IMG/VR virus record: IMGVR_UViG_3300028025_000906
Location: 1 to 33,884 of that record
Reading direction: 5' to 3' (one strand)
Length of the DNA stretch: 33,884 nt
DNA from: a virus
Shown here: positions 8,253 through 16,707 of the stretch, in pieces
How the letters are laid out: the number at the start of each line of letters is the position of its first letter
How positions within the stretch are numbered: the first letter of the stretch is position 1
The notes under the pieces: model-generated
The model's input: only the letters and a program-made list of their open reading frames with translations
Database searches by the model: none
What the model was told of the DNA's origin: nothing
Made by a program: the position numbers and the translations under genes

Positions 8253-9206
8253 ATGGGATTTGATGTATCTGCATTAGCAAACTATACAAAAGAAAACGAA
8301 GCTCTACTTGTAACTTCATCTGTATTGGGTGCAAAAACTGCTGCTCTTATTAAGAGTGCAGGTAACGTTATGGTTGGCGTAAAGTCAAGCGAAAAAATCA
8401 ACATTATGGAAACTGACGCTATCTTCCAAGATGGTGCTTCTTGTGGCTTTAATGCTTCTGGTTCTACTACCTTTACTCAAAGAACTGTAACTCCTGGTAA
8501 AATTAAAGTAAACGAAGCTTTATGTCCTAAAGACCTTGAAGCTAAGTATTTACAAAAAGCTTTACCTACTGGCTCTATGTACGATTCAGTACCTTTCGAG
8601 CAAGAATATTCTGAGAAGAAAGCTAAGACAATCGCTGCTCAATTAGAAACTGCTTTATGGCAAGGTGACACTACAAGCGTAAACGTAAACTTAAACAAGT
8701 TCGATGGTCTTGTTAAGTTAATCGGTGCTGCTTCAGGTGTTGTAGCTGCAAACGCTTCTACTTTTATCTCTGGCGCTCCTTTATCTTCTATTACTGATGC
8801 TAACGTAATCTCTATCTTTGATGGTGTTTACAAAGCAATCCCTGCTAAAGTTGTAGCTGCTGACGATATGACTATCTTCTGTGGTCAAGATTTATTCCGT
8901 ACTTACACTATTGCTCTTAAAAATAGCGGTTCTTTCAATTACCAAATTGATGTTAAAGCTGATAGCGAATTCGTACTTCCTGGTACTACTATTAAAGTTG
9001 TAGCAGTTGCAGGTCTTAACGGAACAAACAAAGTTTACGCTATGCGTTTAAGCAACTTGTTCTTAGGTACAGATTTACTTAACGAAGAAGAGAAGTTTGA
9101 AATTTTCTATGCTAAAGAAGCTGACCAAGTACGTTTCGTATCTGAGTTTAAGATGGGTGTAAATATTGCATTCCCTGACGAAGCAGTTAGATTTATCCTT
9201 GCATAA
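8253..9206 (+). CDS. Major capsid protein
   Basis: A 317-residue protein directly downstream of protease and scaffold genes and followed by a strong terminator, as expected for the most abundant virion protein. The sequence is a well-mixed alpha/beta protein without membrane segments. A central SEKKAKTIAAQLETALWQGD resembles the spine-helix region of HK97-fold capsid proteins, and FEIFYAKEADQVRFVSEFKMG near the C terminus resembles the P-domain strands. Codon choice is visibly biased toward a narrow set (gct, act, tct, gta), consistent with high expression. A short A-rich leader precedes the ATG. It has no long N-terminal delta domain, which agrees with a separate scaffold. Confidence 0.85.
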   Translation: MGFDVSALANYTKENEALLVTSSVLGAKTAALIKSAGNVMVGVKSSEKINIMETDAIFQDGASCGFNASGSTTFTQRTVTPGKIKVNEALCPKDLEAKYLQKALPTGSMYDSVPFEQEYSEKKAKTIAAQLETALWQGDTTSVNVNLNKFDGLVKLIGAASGVVAANASTFISGAPLSSITDANVISIFDGVYKAIPAKVVAADDMTIFCGQDLFRTYTIALKNSGSFNYQIDVKADSEFVLPGTTIKVVAVAGLNGTNKVYAMRLSNLFLGTDLLNEEEKFEIFYAKEADQVRFVSEFKMGVNIAFPDEAVRFILA

Positions 9207-9212
9207 TTTATC

Positions 9213-9244
9213 GGGTAGGTTGAAATATACCTACCCACTTTTTT
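9213..9244 (+). terminator. Strong rho-independent terminator after the capsid gene
   Basis: GGGTAGGT (9213-9220) pairs perfectly with ACCTACCC (9229-9236) around an eight-base loop, followed by ACTTTTTT. It lies seven bases after the capsid stop codon. It should reduce transcription into the tail-tube gene relative to the capsid gene. Confidence 0.85.
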
Positions 9245-9265
9245 AAACTAATTAATTTTTAAAAT

Positions 9266-9787
9266 ATGCCTTGCGCTTTAACTCAAAATTATACCTTAGA
9301 TTGTAAAGACAGTTTAGGTGGTATAACCGAAGTTTATTTTGCAGCAGCAGCAGACGTTACCTCTACAACCGAGGCAAGTGGTGTTATTACCGCACTTGTT
9401 AAGGCAGCAGGTAAAAAGTTCTTTAAATACGAACTTGTAAAAGGTACTTCTCAAATCGTTGAGAATATCAATGCAAACGTACAGAACGGAACTATCTTCT
9501 ATGCTCCAGAATTAACTATCGTATTAAACAAATTACAAGCGAACACAAGAAACGAAATCTTGTTGTTAGCTCAAAACACTTTAGTAGCAGTTGCCAAAGA
9601 TAACAATGGCAAATACTGGTATTTAGGTAAAACAAGAGGCTTAGACCTTACCGCAGGTAACTCTGGTACAGGTACGGCTGAAGGTGACAGAAGTGGTTAC
9701 ACTTTAACTTTTACAGGTGCAGAAGCAGCTATGGCTCCAGAGGTAAACTCTACAGTTGCAGCAGCTTTAACTACTCCTGGTTCTTAG
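9266..9787 (+). CDS. Probable major tail (tube) protein
   Basis: A 173-residue protein beginning MPCALTQNYTLDCKDSLGGI, a start I associate with an abundant structural protein of Bacteroidota phages lying next to the capsid gene and interpreted as tail tube. It has alternating strands, a single helix around residues 92-110 (LNKLQANTRNEILLLAQN) and a Gly/Thr-rich loop (LTAGNSGTGTAEGDRSG). It has its own bracket of terminators (before at 9213 and after at 9813), and codon bias like the capsid gene suggests high expression. A head decoration protein is an alternative. The distance from the other tail genes is unusual for a tube protein. Confidence 0.6.
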   Translation: MPCALTQNYTLDCKDSLGGITEVYFAAAADVTSTTEASGVITALVKAAGKKFFKYELVKGTSQIVENINANVQNGTIFYAPELTIVLNKLQANTRNEILLLAQNTLVAVAKDNNGKYWYLGKTRGLDLTAGNSGTGTAEGDRSGYTLTFTGAEAAMAPEVNSTVAAALTTPGS

Positions 9788-9812
9788 GTTGTTTTGGTTT
9801 TGTATATAGATG

Positions 9813-9842
9813 CCCTCGGACTTAATTGTTCGGGGGTTTTTT
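9813..9842 (+). terminator. Strong rho-independent terminator after the tail-tube gene
   Basis: CCCTCGGAC (9813-9821) pairs with GTTCGGGGG (9828-9836) with two wobbles around TTAATT, followed directly by six T. It closes the highly expressed capsid/tube block. Confidence 0.85.
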
Positions 9843-9844
9843 AT

Positions 9845-9879
9845 TTTGCAAACAATCGTGATAGTTTATATTTATAGTT
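9845..9879 (+). promoter_or_regulatory. Promoter candidate before the 9880 gene, possibly leaderless
   Basis: TTTG (9845-9848), an 18-base spacer and TATATTTA (9867-9874) fit the Bacteroidota TTTG / TAnnTTTG pattern except for the last base. It starts immediately after the T run of the terminator, where a new transcript would be needed. Only five bases separate the box from GTG 9880, so the mRNA may have almost no leader. Confidence 0.5.
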
Positions 9880-10254
9880 GTGATAAGATTAATTAAGGGG
9901 CAAACCCAAAACATAATACTTACCTTGACTGAGAAGCAGCTTTTAACAAGCCCGAACTATCTATTTATATTTGAGAATAGAAGTACAAATACGGACATCA
10001 AATTTGTAAGGCTTAACAATACAGATATAAGCGCATACAAGGATAGGTACAATGAGTTCACTATTGTAGTTAATAGCTTCTTTAATACGGCTTTAAACGG
10101 GCAATACACCTACACAATCTACGAGCAAACAAGTACTACCAACACAAACCCGACGGGCTTAAACTTGCTTGAAACAGGCATAATGGAACTCGAGGGTACA
10201 ACTATATCATTCACAGAATACGAAACAACAAGCACATTCACAATAAGACAATAA
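9880..10254 (+). CDS. Conserved phage protein of unknown function, 124 residues
   Basis: The protein starts at GTG 9880 and begins MIRLIKGQTQNIILTLTEKQLL, followed by alternating strands (YLFIFENRS, EFTIVVNSF, GQYTYTIYEQ). I associate this pattern with a small conserved beta-sandwich-like protein of Bacteroidota phages and prophages, usually beside portal or tail genes. Its stop overlaps the portal start (TAATG), so it is probably co-translated with the portal gene. There is no membrane segment. It could be a head or neck accessory protein; the sequence does not show the function. Confidence 0.6.
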   Translation: MIRLIKGQTQNIILTLTEKQLLTSPNYLFIFENRSTNTDIKFVRLNNTDISAYKDRYNEFTIVVNSFFNTALNGQYTYTIYEQTSTTNTNPTGLNLLETGIMELEGTTISFTEYETTSTFTIRQ

Positions 10255-12245
10255 TGGAAATACAAGTATTGACATTTGCGGAAGCAAAGCAACCGGAATA
10301 TAAAGAGAAAAAAGGCGAAGGGTATATGCAGTATGGTCAAAACAATGACTATCCTCAATACCTATTAGACCTTTTTAACAAGTCAGCAAAGCACAATGCT
10401 ATCGTAAGAGGCAAAGTGAACTACATTGTTGGTAATGGTTGGGCAGGAGAGCAGCCTATTGTTAAGCAAGTTAATAGAGAAGAAACTTTAAATGACCTTA
10501 CTAAAAAGGTAGCTTTAGATATTGAACTATTTGGCGGTGCTTATATTCAAGTTATTTGGTCTGTAATGGGCGAACAAATCGCTGAGTTATGGCATTGTGA
10601 TTATACAAAGATTAGAACCAACAAAGACAACACTCAGTTTTGGTACAAAGAAGATTGGAAGGCTACACGCAATCAAGAAAAAGCTGAGGTTTATAATGCG
10701 TTTAATCCTAAAAACCCTGTAGGTGTTCAAATACTTTATGTAAAGGAATATAGACCGGGTATGAATGTTTATAGCCTTCCGGGTTATTTTGGTGCGCTTA
10801 ACTACATTGAAAGTGATGTAGAAGTAAGTAAGCACGTTTTAGGTAATGCTCAGACCGGGTTTTCTGCCAGTAAACTTATTACTTTACCAAACGGAGAGCC
10901 AAGCCCTGACGAGAAACGTGCAGTAAGCAGACAGTTCGACAATATGTACACGGGTGCAGACGGCAAAAAGTATTTACTTGCTTTTGTAAATGATGCAACA
11001 AGAAAGCCTATTGTAGACGATTTGGGTGCGAGTGATTTAACTAAAGAAGATTTTGGAAGAGTAGATGAGTTAATACAGAATAACATTTTTAGCGGACACC
11101 AGATTACAAGCCCTGACCTTTTCGGTATTGCCGTTCCTGGTCAATTAGGCAACAGACAACAAATGCGCGATAGCTACGAAATCTTTAACAACACTTATAT
11201 TCGTTACAAGCAAATGCAATTAGAAGGTGTATTTAATATGCTTGGACAATATGCAGGTGTAACCGAGGAATTAATGCTACAACCTACCGACCCAATCGGT
11301 ATTGATTTTAGCGAAAGCATTATTAAAGAAGTAGCACCAAAAGAGTGGATATTAGAGAAGCTTGGTATTGACCCTACTAAATACGGAATGCCTATTGAAA
11401 GTGAGCAACCAATGGCAGCAAGTCCTTTAAGCGTGAACGAGCATATTAAAGGATTGAAAGGTCGCGAGTGGCAAAATATGCAGCGCATCATTAGAGATTT
11501 TAACAAGGGTAAGATTACAAGAGAACAAGCAAGTTCAATGTTAAAAGGCGGTTATGCTTTAAGCGACGAGGAAGTTGCTACTTGGTTAGGTGCTGAAGAT
11601 TTAGAATTTAGCGAACAAGATTTTCAAGTGTTCTTTGAGTTCGGAGAAGACAGAAGTAACTACGAGGTTCTTAAAAGCAAGACAAGATTTAGCGACGATG
11701 CTGACTTTGAAATGTTTGCAGATGTAACACAATTACAAAGCAACATCTTGGACTTGATTGTTAAGGATAAAAGAATTACCCCTGAGGTAATAGCTGACAC
11801 TTTAAAAGAAGATGTGGGTGCGGTTAAGCGTGTTATTGATACCTTAATTGAAAAGGGCTTTATTAAGACAAGCGAAGTAAAGCAAGGCAAAGGGATTGAT
11901 AGTAACGTTATTATTGAAAGGGAATTAACTGCGCCTATTGGTAAAATTGTTGAAGCTATTAAGCCACAAACAACGCAAATTTTAATTCGTTACACTTACG
12001 AGTGGATACCTAAATTATATAGAAGCGGAGAGCCTGAAAATAATCCTTTAATTGCAACAAGTAGACCATTTTGCAAATATTTATTAGAAGCTAATAAGTT
12101 TTATACTCGTAGCGATATTGAGCAAATGAGTGCAAGGCTTGGCTATTCTGTATGGGATAGACGAGGCGGTTGGTGGAATGACAATGGTAAAATTTCAGAA
12201 AGTTGCCGTCACAGGTGGGTATCAAATATTGTAAAAAGAAAATAA
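10254..12245 (+). CDS. Portal protein with C-terminal winged-helix-like and MuF-like regions
   Basis: A 663-residue protein. Residues ~1-350 look like a phage portal: an N-terminal region with DLFNKSAKHNAIVRGKVNYIVGNGW, a clip/stem-like central part, and NIFSGHQITSPDLFGI near 280. Portals form the dodecameric ring through which DNA enters the capsid. Residues ~490-545 resemble a winged-helix unit (ITPEVIADTLKEDVGAVKRV, then IEKGFIKTSEVKQGKG). Residues ~602-655 (SRPFCKYLLEANKFYT to CRHRW) resemble the Cys/His-containing end of MuF-type minor head proteins. Portal and head-morphogenesis functions are therefore apparently joined in one gene. The small terminase lies about 20 kb away, unlike the usual terminase-portal order. 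Confidence 0.8.
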   Translation: MEIQVLTFAEAKQPEYKEKKGEGYMQYGQNNDYPQYLLDLFNKSAKHNAIVRGKVNYIVGNGWAGEQPIVKQVNREETLNDLTKKVALDIELFGGAYIQVIWSVMGEQIAELWHCDYTKIRTNKDNTQFWYKEDWKATRNQEKAEVYNAFNPKNPVGVQILYVKEYRPGMNVYSLPGYFGALNYIESDVEVSKHVLGNAQTGFSASKLITLPNGEPSPDEKRAVSRQFDNMYTGADGKKYLLAFVNDATRKPIVDDLGASDLTKEDFGRVDELIQNNIFSGHQITSPDLFGIAVPGQLGNRQQMRDSYEIFNNTYIRYKQMQLEGVFNMLGQYAGVTEELMLQPTDPIGIDFSESIIKEVAPKEWILEKLGIDPTKYGMPIESEQPMAASPLSVNEHIKGLKGREWQNMQRIIRDFNKGKITREQASSMLKGGYALSDEEVATWLGAEDLEFSEQDFQVFFEFGEDRSNYEVLKSKTRFSDDADFEMFADVTQLQSNILDLIVKDKRITPEVIADTLKEDVGAVKRVIDTLIEKGFIKTSEVKQGKGIDSNVIIERELTAPIGKIVEAIKPQTTQILIRYTYEWIPKLYRSGEPENNPLIATSRPFCKYLLEANKFYTRSDIEQMSARLGYSVWDRRGGWWNDNGKISESCRHRWVSNIVKRK

Positions 12246-12247
12246 AG

Positions 12248-12829
12248 ATGAGTTTAAACACATTATTCATAAGCGTACAGAATATTAAAGACCGCTCTGG
12301 CTTACACGCTAACGTAGACGAGAAACTTGTATTGCCTGAGATTAAAACTTCGCAGGATATGTATATCTTACCTGCGCTTGGTAGTGCTTTATACAATCGA
12401 CTACAAGCAGGTATTACGGCAAACAACTTAAACGCTAACGAGGTAATTTTATTAGACCAATACATAGCTGACACTTTAGTGCATTATGTACTTAGTGAAT
12501 TACCAATGGGCTTATCTTATCAATTCTATAACAAAGGATTGTTAAGGAAAGGTGGGGAGAATACCGAGAACCCTTCTATGCAAGATATGATTGACGTGGC
12601 TAATAGATATAAGACCCGTGCTGAGTTCTACAAGCAAAGAATGATTAAATACTTAAAAGAATATTCTACACTTTATCCTGAGTACTTGAACCCTGGAAGT
12701 GGCATTGATGCAATACACCCTGAGAATGATGCTTACACAACGAGCATTTGGTTAGGCGATTTTGATTGCTGCGCAGGTAAAAGCTTCGAAGAGTTATACC
12801 AAGGAAACAAAGGTTGTAGTGATTGCTAA
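12248..12829 (+). CDS. Head-tail connector-like protein (DUF6712-like)
   Basis: A 193-residue helical protein following the portal gene. The pattern NTLFISVQNIKDRSGLHANVDE at the start, ALGSALYNRLQAGI, and FYKQRMIKYLKEYSTLYPEY near the C terminus match my memory of DUF6712 proteins, which occupy the gp6-like adaptor position in Bacteroidota phages. ATG 12248 is chosen because it lies two bases after the portal stop; an in-frame upstream ATG (12203) would overlap the portal gene by 43 bases. The last residues are Cys-rich (DCCAGK, GCSDC). The adaptor role is inferred. Confidence 0.65.
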   Translation: MSLNTLFISVQNIKDRSGLHANVDEKLVLPEIKTSQDMYILPALGSALYNRLQAGITANNLNANEVILLDQYIADTLVHYVLSELPMGLSYQFYNKGLLRKGGENTENPSMQDMIDVANRYKTRAEFYKQRMIKYLKEYSTLYPEYLNPGSGIDAIHPENDAYTTSIWLGDFDCCAGKSFEELYQGNKGCSDC

Positions 12830-12831
12830 TT

Positions 12832-12963
12832 ATGAGTAAAGTAACAACAATTAAAAACCAAAATAAACTTCGTGTTTATTTAGAAAAAATTAAGAATGAG
12901 CCTAACACTCAATCAAATAACAAAGCAAATAACAACACTCGGAAACGACCACGAACAAATTAA
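12832..12963 (+). CDS. Possible 43-residue basic peptide
   Basis: ATG 12832 lies two bases after the previous stop and opens 43 codons beginning MSKVTTIKNQNKLRVYLEKI, rich in Lys, Asn and Arg. It fills an otherwise empty 66-base gap but then overlaps the next gene by 68 bases, where its sequence (NNKANNNTRKRPRTN) looks like an out-of-frame reading. It may be a short genuine gene, or a leader that couples translation to the next gene. Weak evidence. Confidence 0.25.
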   Translation: MSKVTTIKNQNKLRVYLEKIKNEPNTQSNNKANNNTRKRPRTN

Positions 12964-13339
12964 CTTTGTTTATTTCGGAGATGTGTGGGAACGTTTGTCT
13001 AATGGCGAGGTTACTTACCCTGCTATGTTCTACACTTTAACAGGTGCGACAATAAACGCTAAAAATATTACTTATAATTTTAGCCTTTATTTTATGGACA
13101 GAATGTTAATGGAAGAGACAAACGAAACCGAAGTTTTATCGGATATGACTTTAGTAGGTCAAGACATAGTAGCGCAGTTACGTTATCCTAAAGCGATTTG
13201 GGATATTGGCGATACTGCACCTTTGACTTACTTTACTGAAAGCGACCCCGATTACTTAGCCGGAGTTAAGATTGACATCACAATGGAATTACCTTACTTA
13301 AATGACAGATGCGCGGTGCCATCTATATATAATTATTAA
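12896..13339 (+). CDS. Probable tail terminator / neck protein
   Basis: A 147-residue protein with FVYFGDVWERL near residue 25, TYPAMFYTLTG near 40, and NETEVLSDMTLVGQDIVAQLRYP near 80. I associate these features with a small neck protein of Bacteroidota phages in the position of the tail terminator or completion protein. No membrane segment is present. It lies directly between the connector and the tail-fibre gene, two bases before the latter. The role is inferred from neighbourhood and overall pattern. Confidence 0.55.
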   Translation: MSLTLNQITKQITTLGNDHEQINFVYFGDVWERLSNGEVTYPAMFYTLTGATINAKNITYNFSLYFMDRMLMEETNETEVLSDMTLVGQDIVAQLRYPKAIWDIGDTAPLTYFTESDPDYLAGVKIDITMELPYLNDRCAVPSIYNY

Positions 13340-13341
13340 GA

Positions 13342-16300
13342 ATGATAGGCAAAAAAATTAACCAATTAGCTACCGAGTTAGCGCCAGTTAGTACCGATTT
13401 AACAATCATAGGAGACCCGGATAGTGGAGTAAGTAAGAAGATTACACTTGCACAATTAGGGGCTATATTTAGTGGTGCAGTTTCGTTTTATACTAACCTT
13501 GCATCGTTCCCTGCGGTTGGAGATATTAACGTTATTTATTGCGCTAAAGACACGCAGAAACTTTATTTGTGGAGTGGCTCGGCTTATGTAGAGGTATTCC
13601 CTTCACAAGCTTTGTTAGATACTTATCAATTAAGAAGTGAGAAGGGCAACGCTAATGGTTATGCTTCTTTGGATAGTCAAGGTAAAGTTCCTATTACTCA
13701 GTTGCCAAGTTCTATTATGGAATACAAGGGAACTTGGAACGCAGCGACTAACACACCTACACTTGCAAACGGAACGGGCGACACGGGAGATGTTTATATT
13801 TGTAACGTAGCAGGAACTGTAAACTTTGGCGCTGGTCCGATTACTTTTGCGGTTGGCGATTATGTGATTTATTCAGGTACTATCTGGCAGCGTTCAAGTG
13901 GTGCGGTGGGTACAGTTACAAGCGTAGGTATTACGGAAAGCGGAGATGCTTTAACAATTACGGGCAGTCCTATTACTACAAGCGGAACTATTAACATAGG
14001 CTTTGCAGGTGCAAATACTCAGTATGTAAGAGGAGACGGAACTTTAGCGACCTTCCCTTCTATTATAAGCCAAGCACAAAATTTAGTTACTGAGGTTTAT
14101 AATAAAACGGGTGCGACTTTAACAAAGGGAACTGTTGTATATATCAATGGCGGTCAAGGTAACTTACCAACGATTACTAAGGCTTTAGCAAGTGGCGATA
14201 GTACAAGCGCACAAACTTACGGCATTGTACAAAACGATATTACAAACAATAACAACGGATATGTAGTAGTAGCAGGTCGATTGAGCGATATAGACACCCA
14301 GGCTTTTACAGAAGGTACTCAGCTTTATTTGAGTTCTACAACTGCCGGTGCTTATACAAGCACAAAACAATATGCGCCTAATCACTTAGTTTATGTAGGT
14401 ATCATTGTACGCTCACACCCGACACAAGGAATTATTGAGGTTAAGATACAGAACGGATATGAATTAGACGAGCTTCATAACGTAGCTGCTCAAACACCTA
14501 CAAACAATGACGGCTTATTTTGGGAAAGTGCAACAAGCCTTTGGAAAAATAAAAGCATAGCGACTATCTTAGGTGGTACGCCTGTAACCGGAAGCGGTAA
14601 TGTTAATGCAATACCTAAATTCACTGCTAATAGTGTTTTAGGAAATAGCGTAATGGAAGACGATGGCAACTTTGTTTCAATGCGTGGCTTAAAGATTAAT
14701 GCAGTTGCAGGTGTAGGCAACACAATTAACTTTCAACAAGGTTCAGGCATTACGGCTGCTGGTCTTGGTTATAGCACAATAGGTGCAGCAAGTACAACAG
14801 GCTTTGTATTTTACATTGACCAAAACACAACAAGCCGTTCCTTTATTTTAGATACAAGTACTATTACAAGTGCTACACAATTAACTTACAGCTTACCTGC
14901 TTCAAGTGGAACTTTAGCTTTAGTAAGTCAATTAACGGGTGGAACTGTAACAAGTGTAGGCTTATCTGTACCTACGGGTTTTGCAGTTTCAGGAAGTCCT
15001 GTTACTTCAAGTGGAACTTTAGCTTTAGCTTTTGATACAGGATATAGCTTACCTACAATAGTTAAGCAGAATAATTGGGATACGGCATATAATACAAGGA
15101 TAGTAACGGCATCAAGTCCTTTGTCTTTTATTAGCAATACTATTTCTATTTCACAAGCGAGTGGTTCTGCAAATGGCTTTTTATCTTCTACAGATTGGAC
15201 TACGTTTAACAACAAGCAAAACGCTTTAACCAATCCAGTAACGGGTACAGGTACTACTAACTACCTACCTAAGTTTACAGGTACAAGTACAATAGGGAAT
15301 AGTCAAATATTTGATAATGGAAGTAATGTAGGTATAAATAGAAACAATCCTACAAGAACATTAGACATTTTAGGTGGCACTGGAATAGGTACTGTGTTAA
15401 AATTAGAAGGTGCAAGTGGGACAACTACTTACTTACAATTAGCATACAATGGTGCAACTAATTCACAAAGTGGTTACATTGGATATAATAGTAGTAGCCA
15501 AATGCAATTCTTTACGAATGACACATTAAGAGCTACTCTTGACGCTTCAGGCAATTTAGGATTAGGAGTTACACCGAGTGCGTGGATGAGTGGCTCAACT
15601 GCTTTACAAGTAGTAAGAGGTGGACTTTGGCACGATGGTTCAGGTTATATTGCAATGTTTAATAATGCTTATTATGATGGTTCAAATTGGAGATATATTG
15701 CTTCAACAACTGCATCAAATTATGCACAAGTAAATGGTAATCATCAATGGTTTCAAGCTCCTTCAGGAACGGCAGGTAACGCTATATCCTTTACCCAAGC
15801 TATGACGTTAGATGCGAGTGGGAATTTAGGATTGGGTACAACAAGTCCTTCATATAAGCTTGATGTAACGGGAGTAGGAAGATTTTTATCTGGTTCAAGT
15901 TCTACTATTGGATTAATAGTTGGCGGAGCAGGTGGGGCAGGTTCAACAAGACAAGGTCAAATAAGATTTGGCGATGCAGGTACAGTATATAAAATACAAG
16001 GTGGCGAAGATTATAGTGCAATAAATTTTATCATAGGCTCTACTACTGTATTAGGTTTAGCATCAAGCGGAGCAGCTACATTCTCAAGTAGTGTAACGGC
16101 AGGGGGATTTTTGGTAAATGGCTCTACAACAATAACATCTCCTATTGATACAGGAAGCACAAAAGCATATTTTGATGCATCAAGTATTAATGGCGCTGCT
16201 TTAACATTAAGGTCAGATAGTGTTGGTAGAACAATAAGATTAATATCAGATGGTAGCGGAACAACTACTGCTGCTATTGATTGTAATAGTACTGGATTAG

Positions 16301-16686
16301 GTATTGGTACTAATACTAATCATCCTATACTTTTTACTCCAAACGCTACCGAACGTATGCGCATAACAAGTGGGGGGAACGTAGTAATTGGAAATACAGT
16401 TGCATCAAATGTTGGATTAACAATATACGGCTCAAATGCAGCAACTATTTATCAAACTGCAAACACAGGAACAGGTGCTGGAAATGGTTTTTATGTTGGG
16501 CATACAGGAGATATAAGCTATATATGGAACTATAATAATTACCCAACTGTTTTTGGTACTAACAACACCGAACGTATGCGCATAAAATCAAGCGGTATAA
16601 TAAACTTATCAAACGTTCCAAGTTCAAGTGCAGGTTTATCAAGCGGAGACATTTATAGCAGCGCAGGAGTATTAATGATTGTATAA
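13342..16686 (+). CDS. Tail fibre / receptor-binding protein
   Basis: A 1114-residue protein, the longest in the window. The N terminus (IGKKINQLATELAPVSTDL) looks like a virion-attachment domain. The rest is Gly/Ser/Thr-rich with many short repeats: GTVTSVG twice, an IPKFTANSVLGNSVMEDDGN / LPKFTGTSTIGNSQIFDNGS pair ~220 residues apart, TLDASGNLGLG twice, and TERMRI twice near the end. This is typical of beta-helical or triple-spiral fibres. The C terminus (GLSSGDIYSSAGVLMIV) is a short trimer-end motif, and no S74-type self-cleaving chaperone follows. It should determine host adsorption. The two small genes after it may be fibre accessories. Confidence 0.8.
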   Translation: MIGKKINQLATELAPVSTDLTIIGDPDSGVSKKITLAQLGAIFSGAVSFYTNLASFPAVGDINVIYCAKDTQKLYLWSGSAYVEVFPSQALLDTYQLRSEKGNANGYASLDSQGKVPITQLPSSIMEYKGTWNAATNTPTLANGTGDTGDVYICNVAGTVNFGAGPITFAVGDYVIYSGTIWQRSSGAVGTVTSVGITESGDALTITGSPITTSGTINIGFAGANTQYVRGDGTLATFPSIISQAQNLVTEVYNKTGATLTKGTVVYINGGQGNLPTITKALASGDSTSAQTYGIVQNDITNNNNGYVVVAGRLSDIDTQAFTEGTQLYLSSTTAGAYTSTKQYAPNHLVYVGIIVRSHPTQGIIEVKIQNGYELDELHNVAAQTPTNNDGLFWESATSLWKNKSIATILGGTPVTGSGNVNAIPKFTANSVLGNSVMEDDGNFVSMRGLKINAVAGVGNTINFQQGSGITAAGLGYSTIGAASTTGFVFYIDQNTTSRSFILDTSTITSATQLTYSLPASSGTLALVSQLTGGTVTSVGLSVPTGFAVSGSPVTSSGTLALAFDTGYSLPTIVKQNNWDTAYNTRIVTASSPLSFISNTISISQASGSANGFLSSTDWTTFNNKQNALTNPVTGTGTTNYLPKFTGTSTIGNSQIFDNGSNVGINRNNPTRTLDILGGTGIGTVLKLEGASGTTTYLQLAYNGATNSQSGYIGYNSSSQMQFFTNDTLRATLDASGNLGLGVTPSAWMSGSTALQVVRGGLWHDGSGYIAMFNNAYYDGSNWRYIASTTASNYAQVNGNHQWFQAPSGTAGNAISFTQAMTLDASGNLGLGTTSPSYKLDVTGVGRFLSGSSSTIGLIVGGAGGAGSTRQGQIRFGDAGTVYKIQGGEDYSAINFIIGSTTVLGLASSGAATFSSSVTAGGFLVNGSTTITSPIDTGSTKAYFDASSINGAALTLRSDSVGRTIRLISDGSGTTTAAIDCNSTGLGIGTNTNHPILFTPNATERMRITSGGNVVIGNTVASNVGLTIYGSNAATIYQTANTGTGAGNGFYVGHTGDISYIWNYNNYPTVFGTNNTERMRIKSSGIINLSNVPSSSAGLSSGDIYSSAGVLMIV
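16348..16585 (+). repeat. 19-bp direct repeat in the fibre gene
   Basis: ACCGAACGTATGCGCATAA occurs at 16348-16366 and again at 16567-16585, in the same reading frame, encoding TERMRI in both places. The copies are 219 bases (73 codons) apart, so recombination between them would remove or duplicate a fibre segment without breaking the frame. Confidence 0.85.
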
Positions 16687-16707
16687 TAAATAAAATAAAA
16701 ATAAAAA

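Noticed and set aside
13900-16600. CRISPR-like or tandem-array appearance of repeats in the fibre gene
   Set aside because: The repeats are in frame, unevenly spaced and part of a continuous protein; there are no uniform spacers or cas genes.
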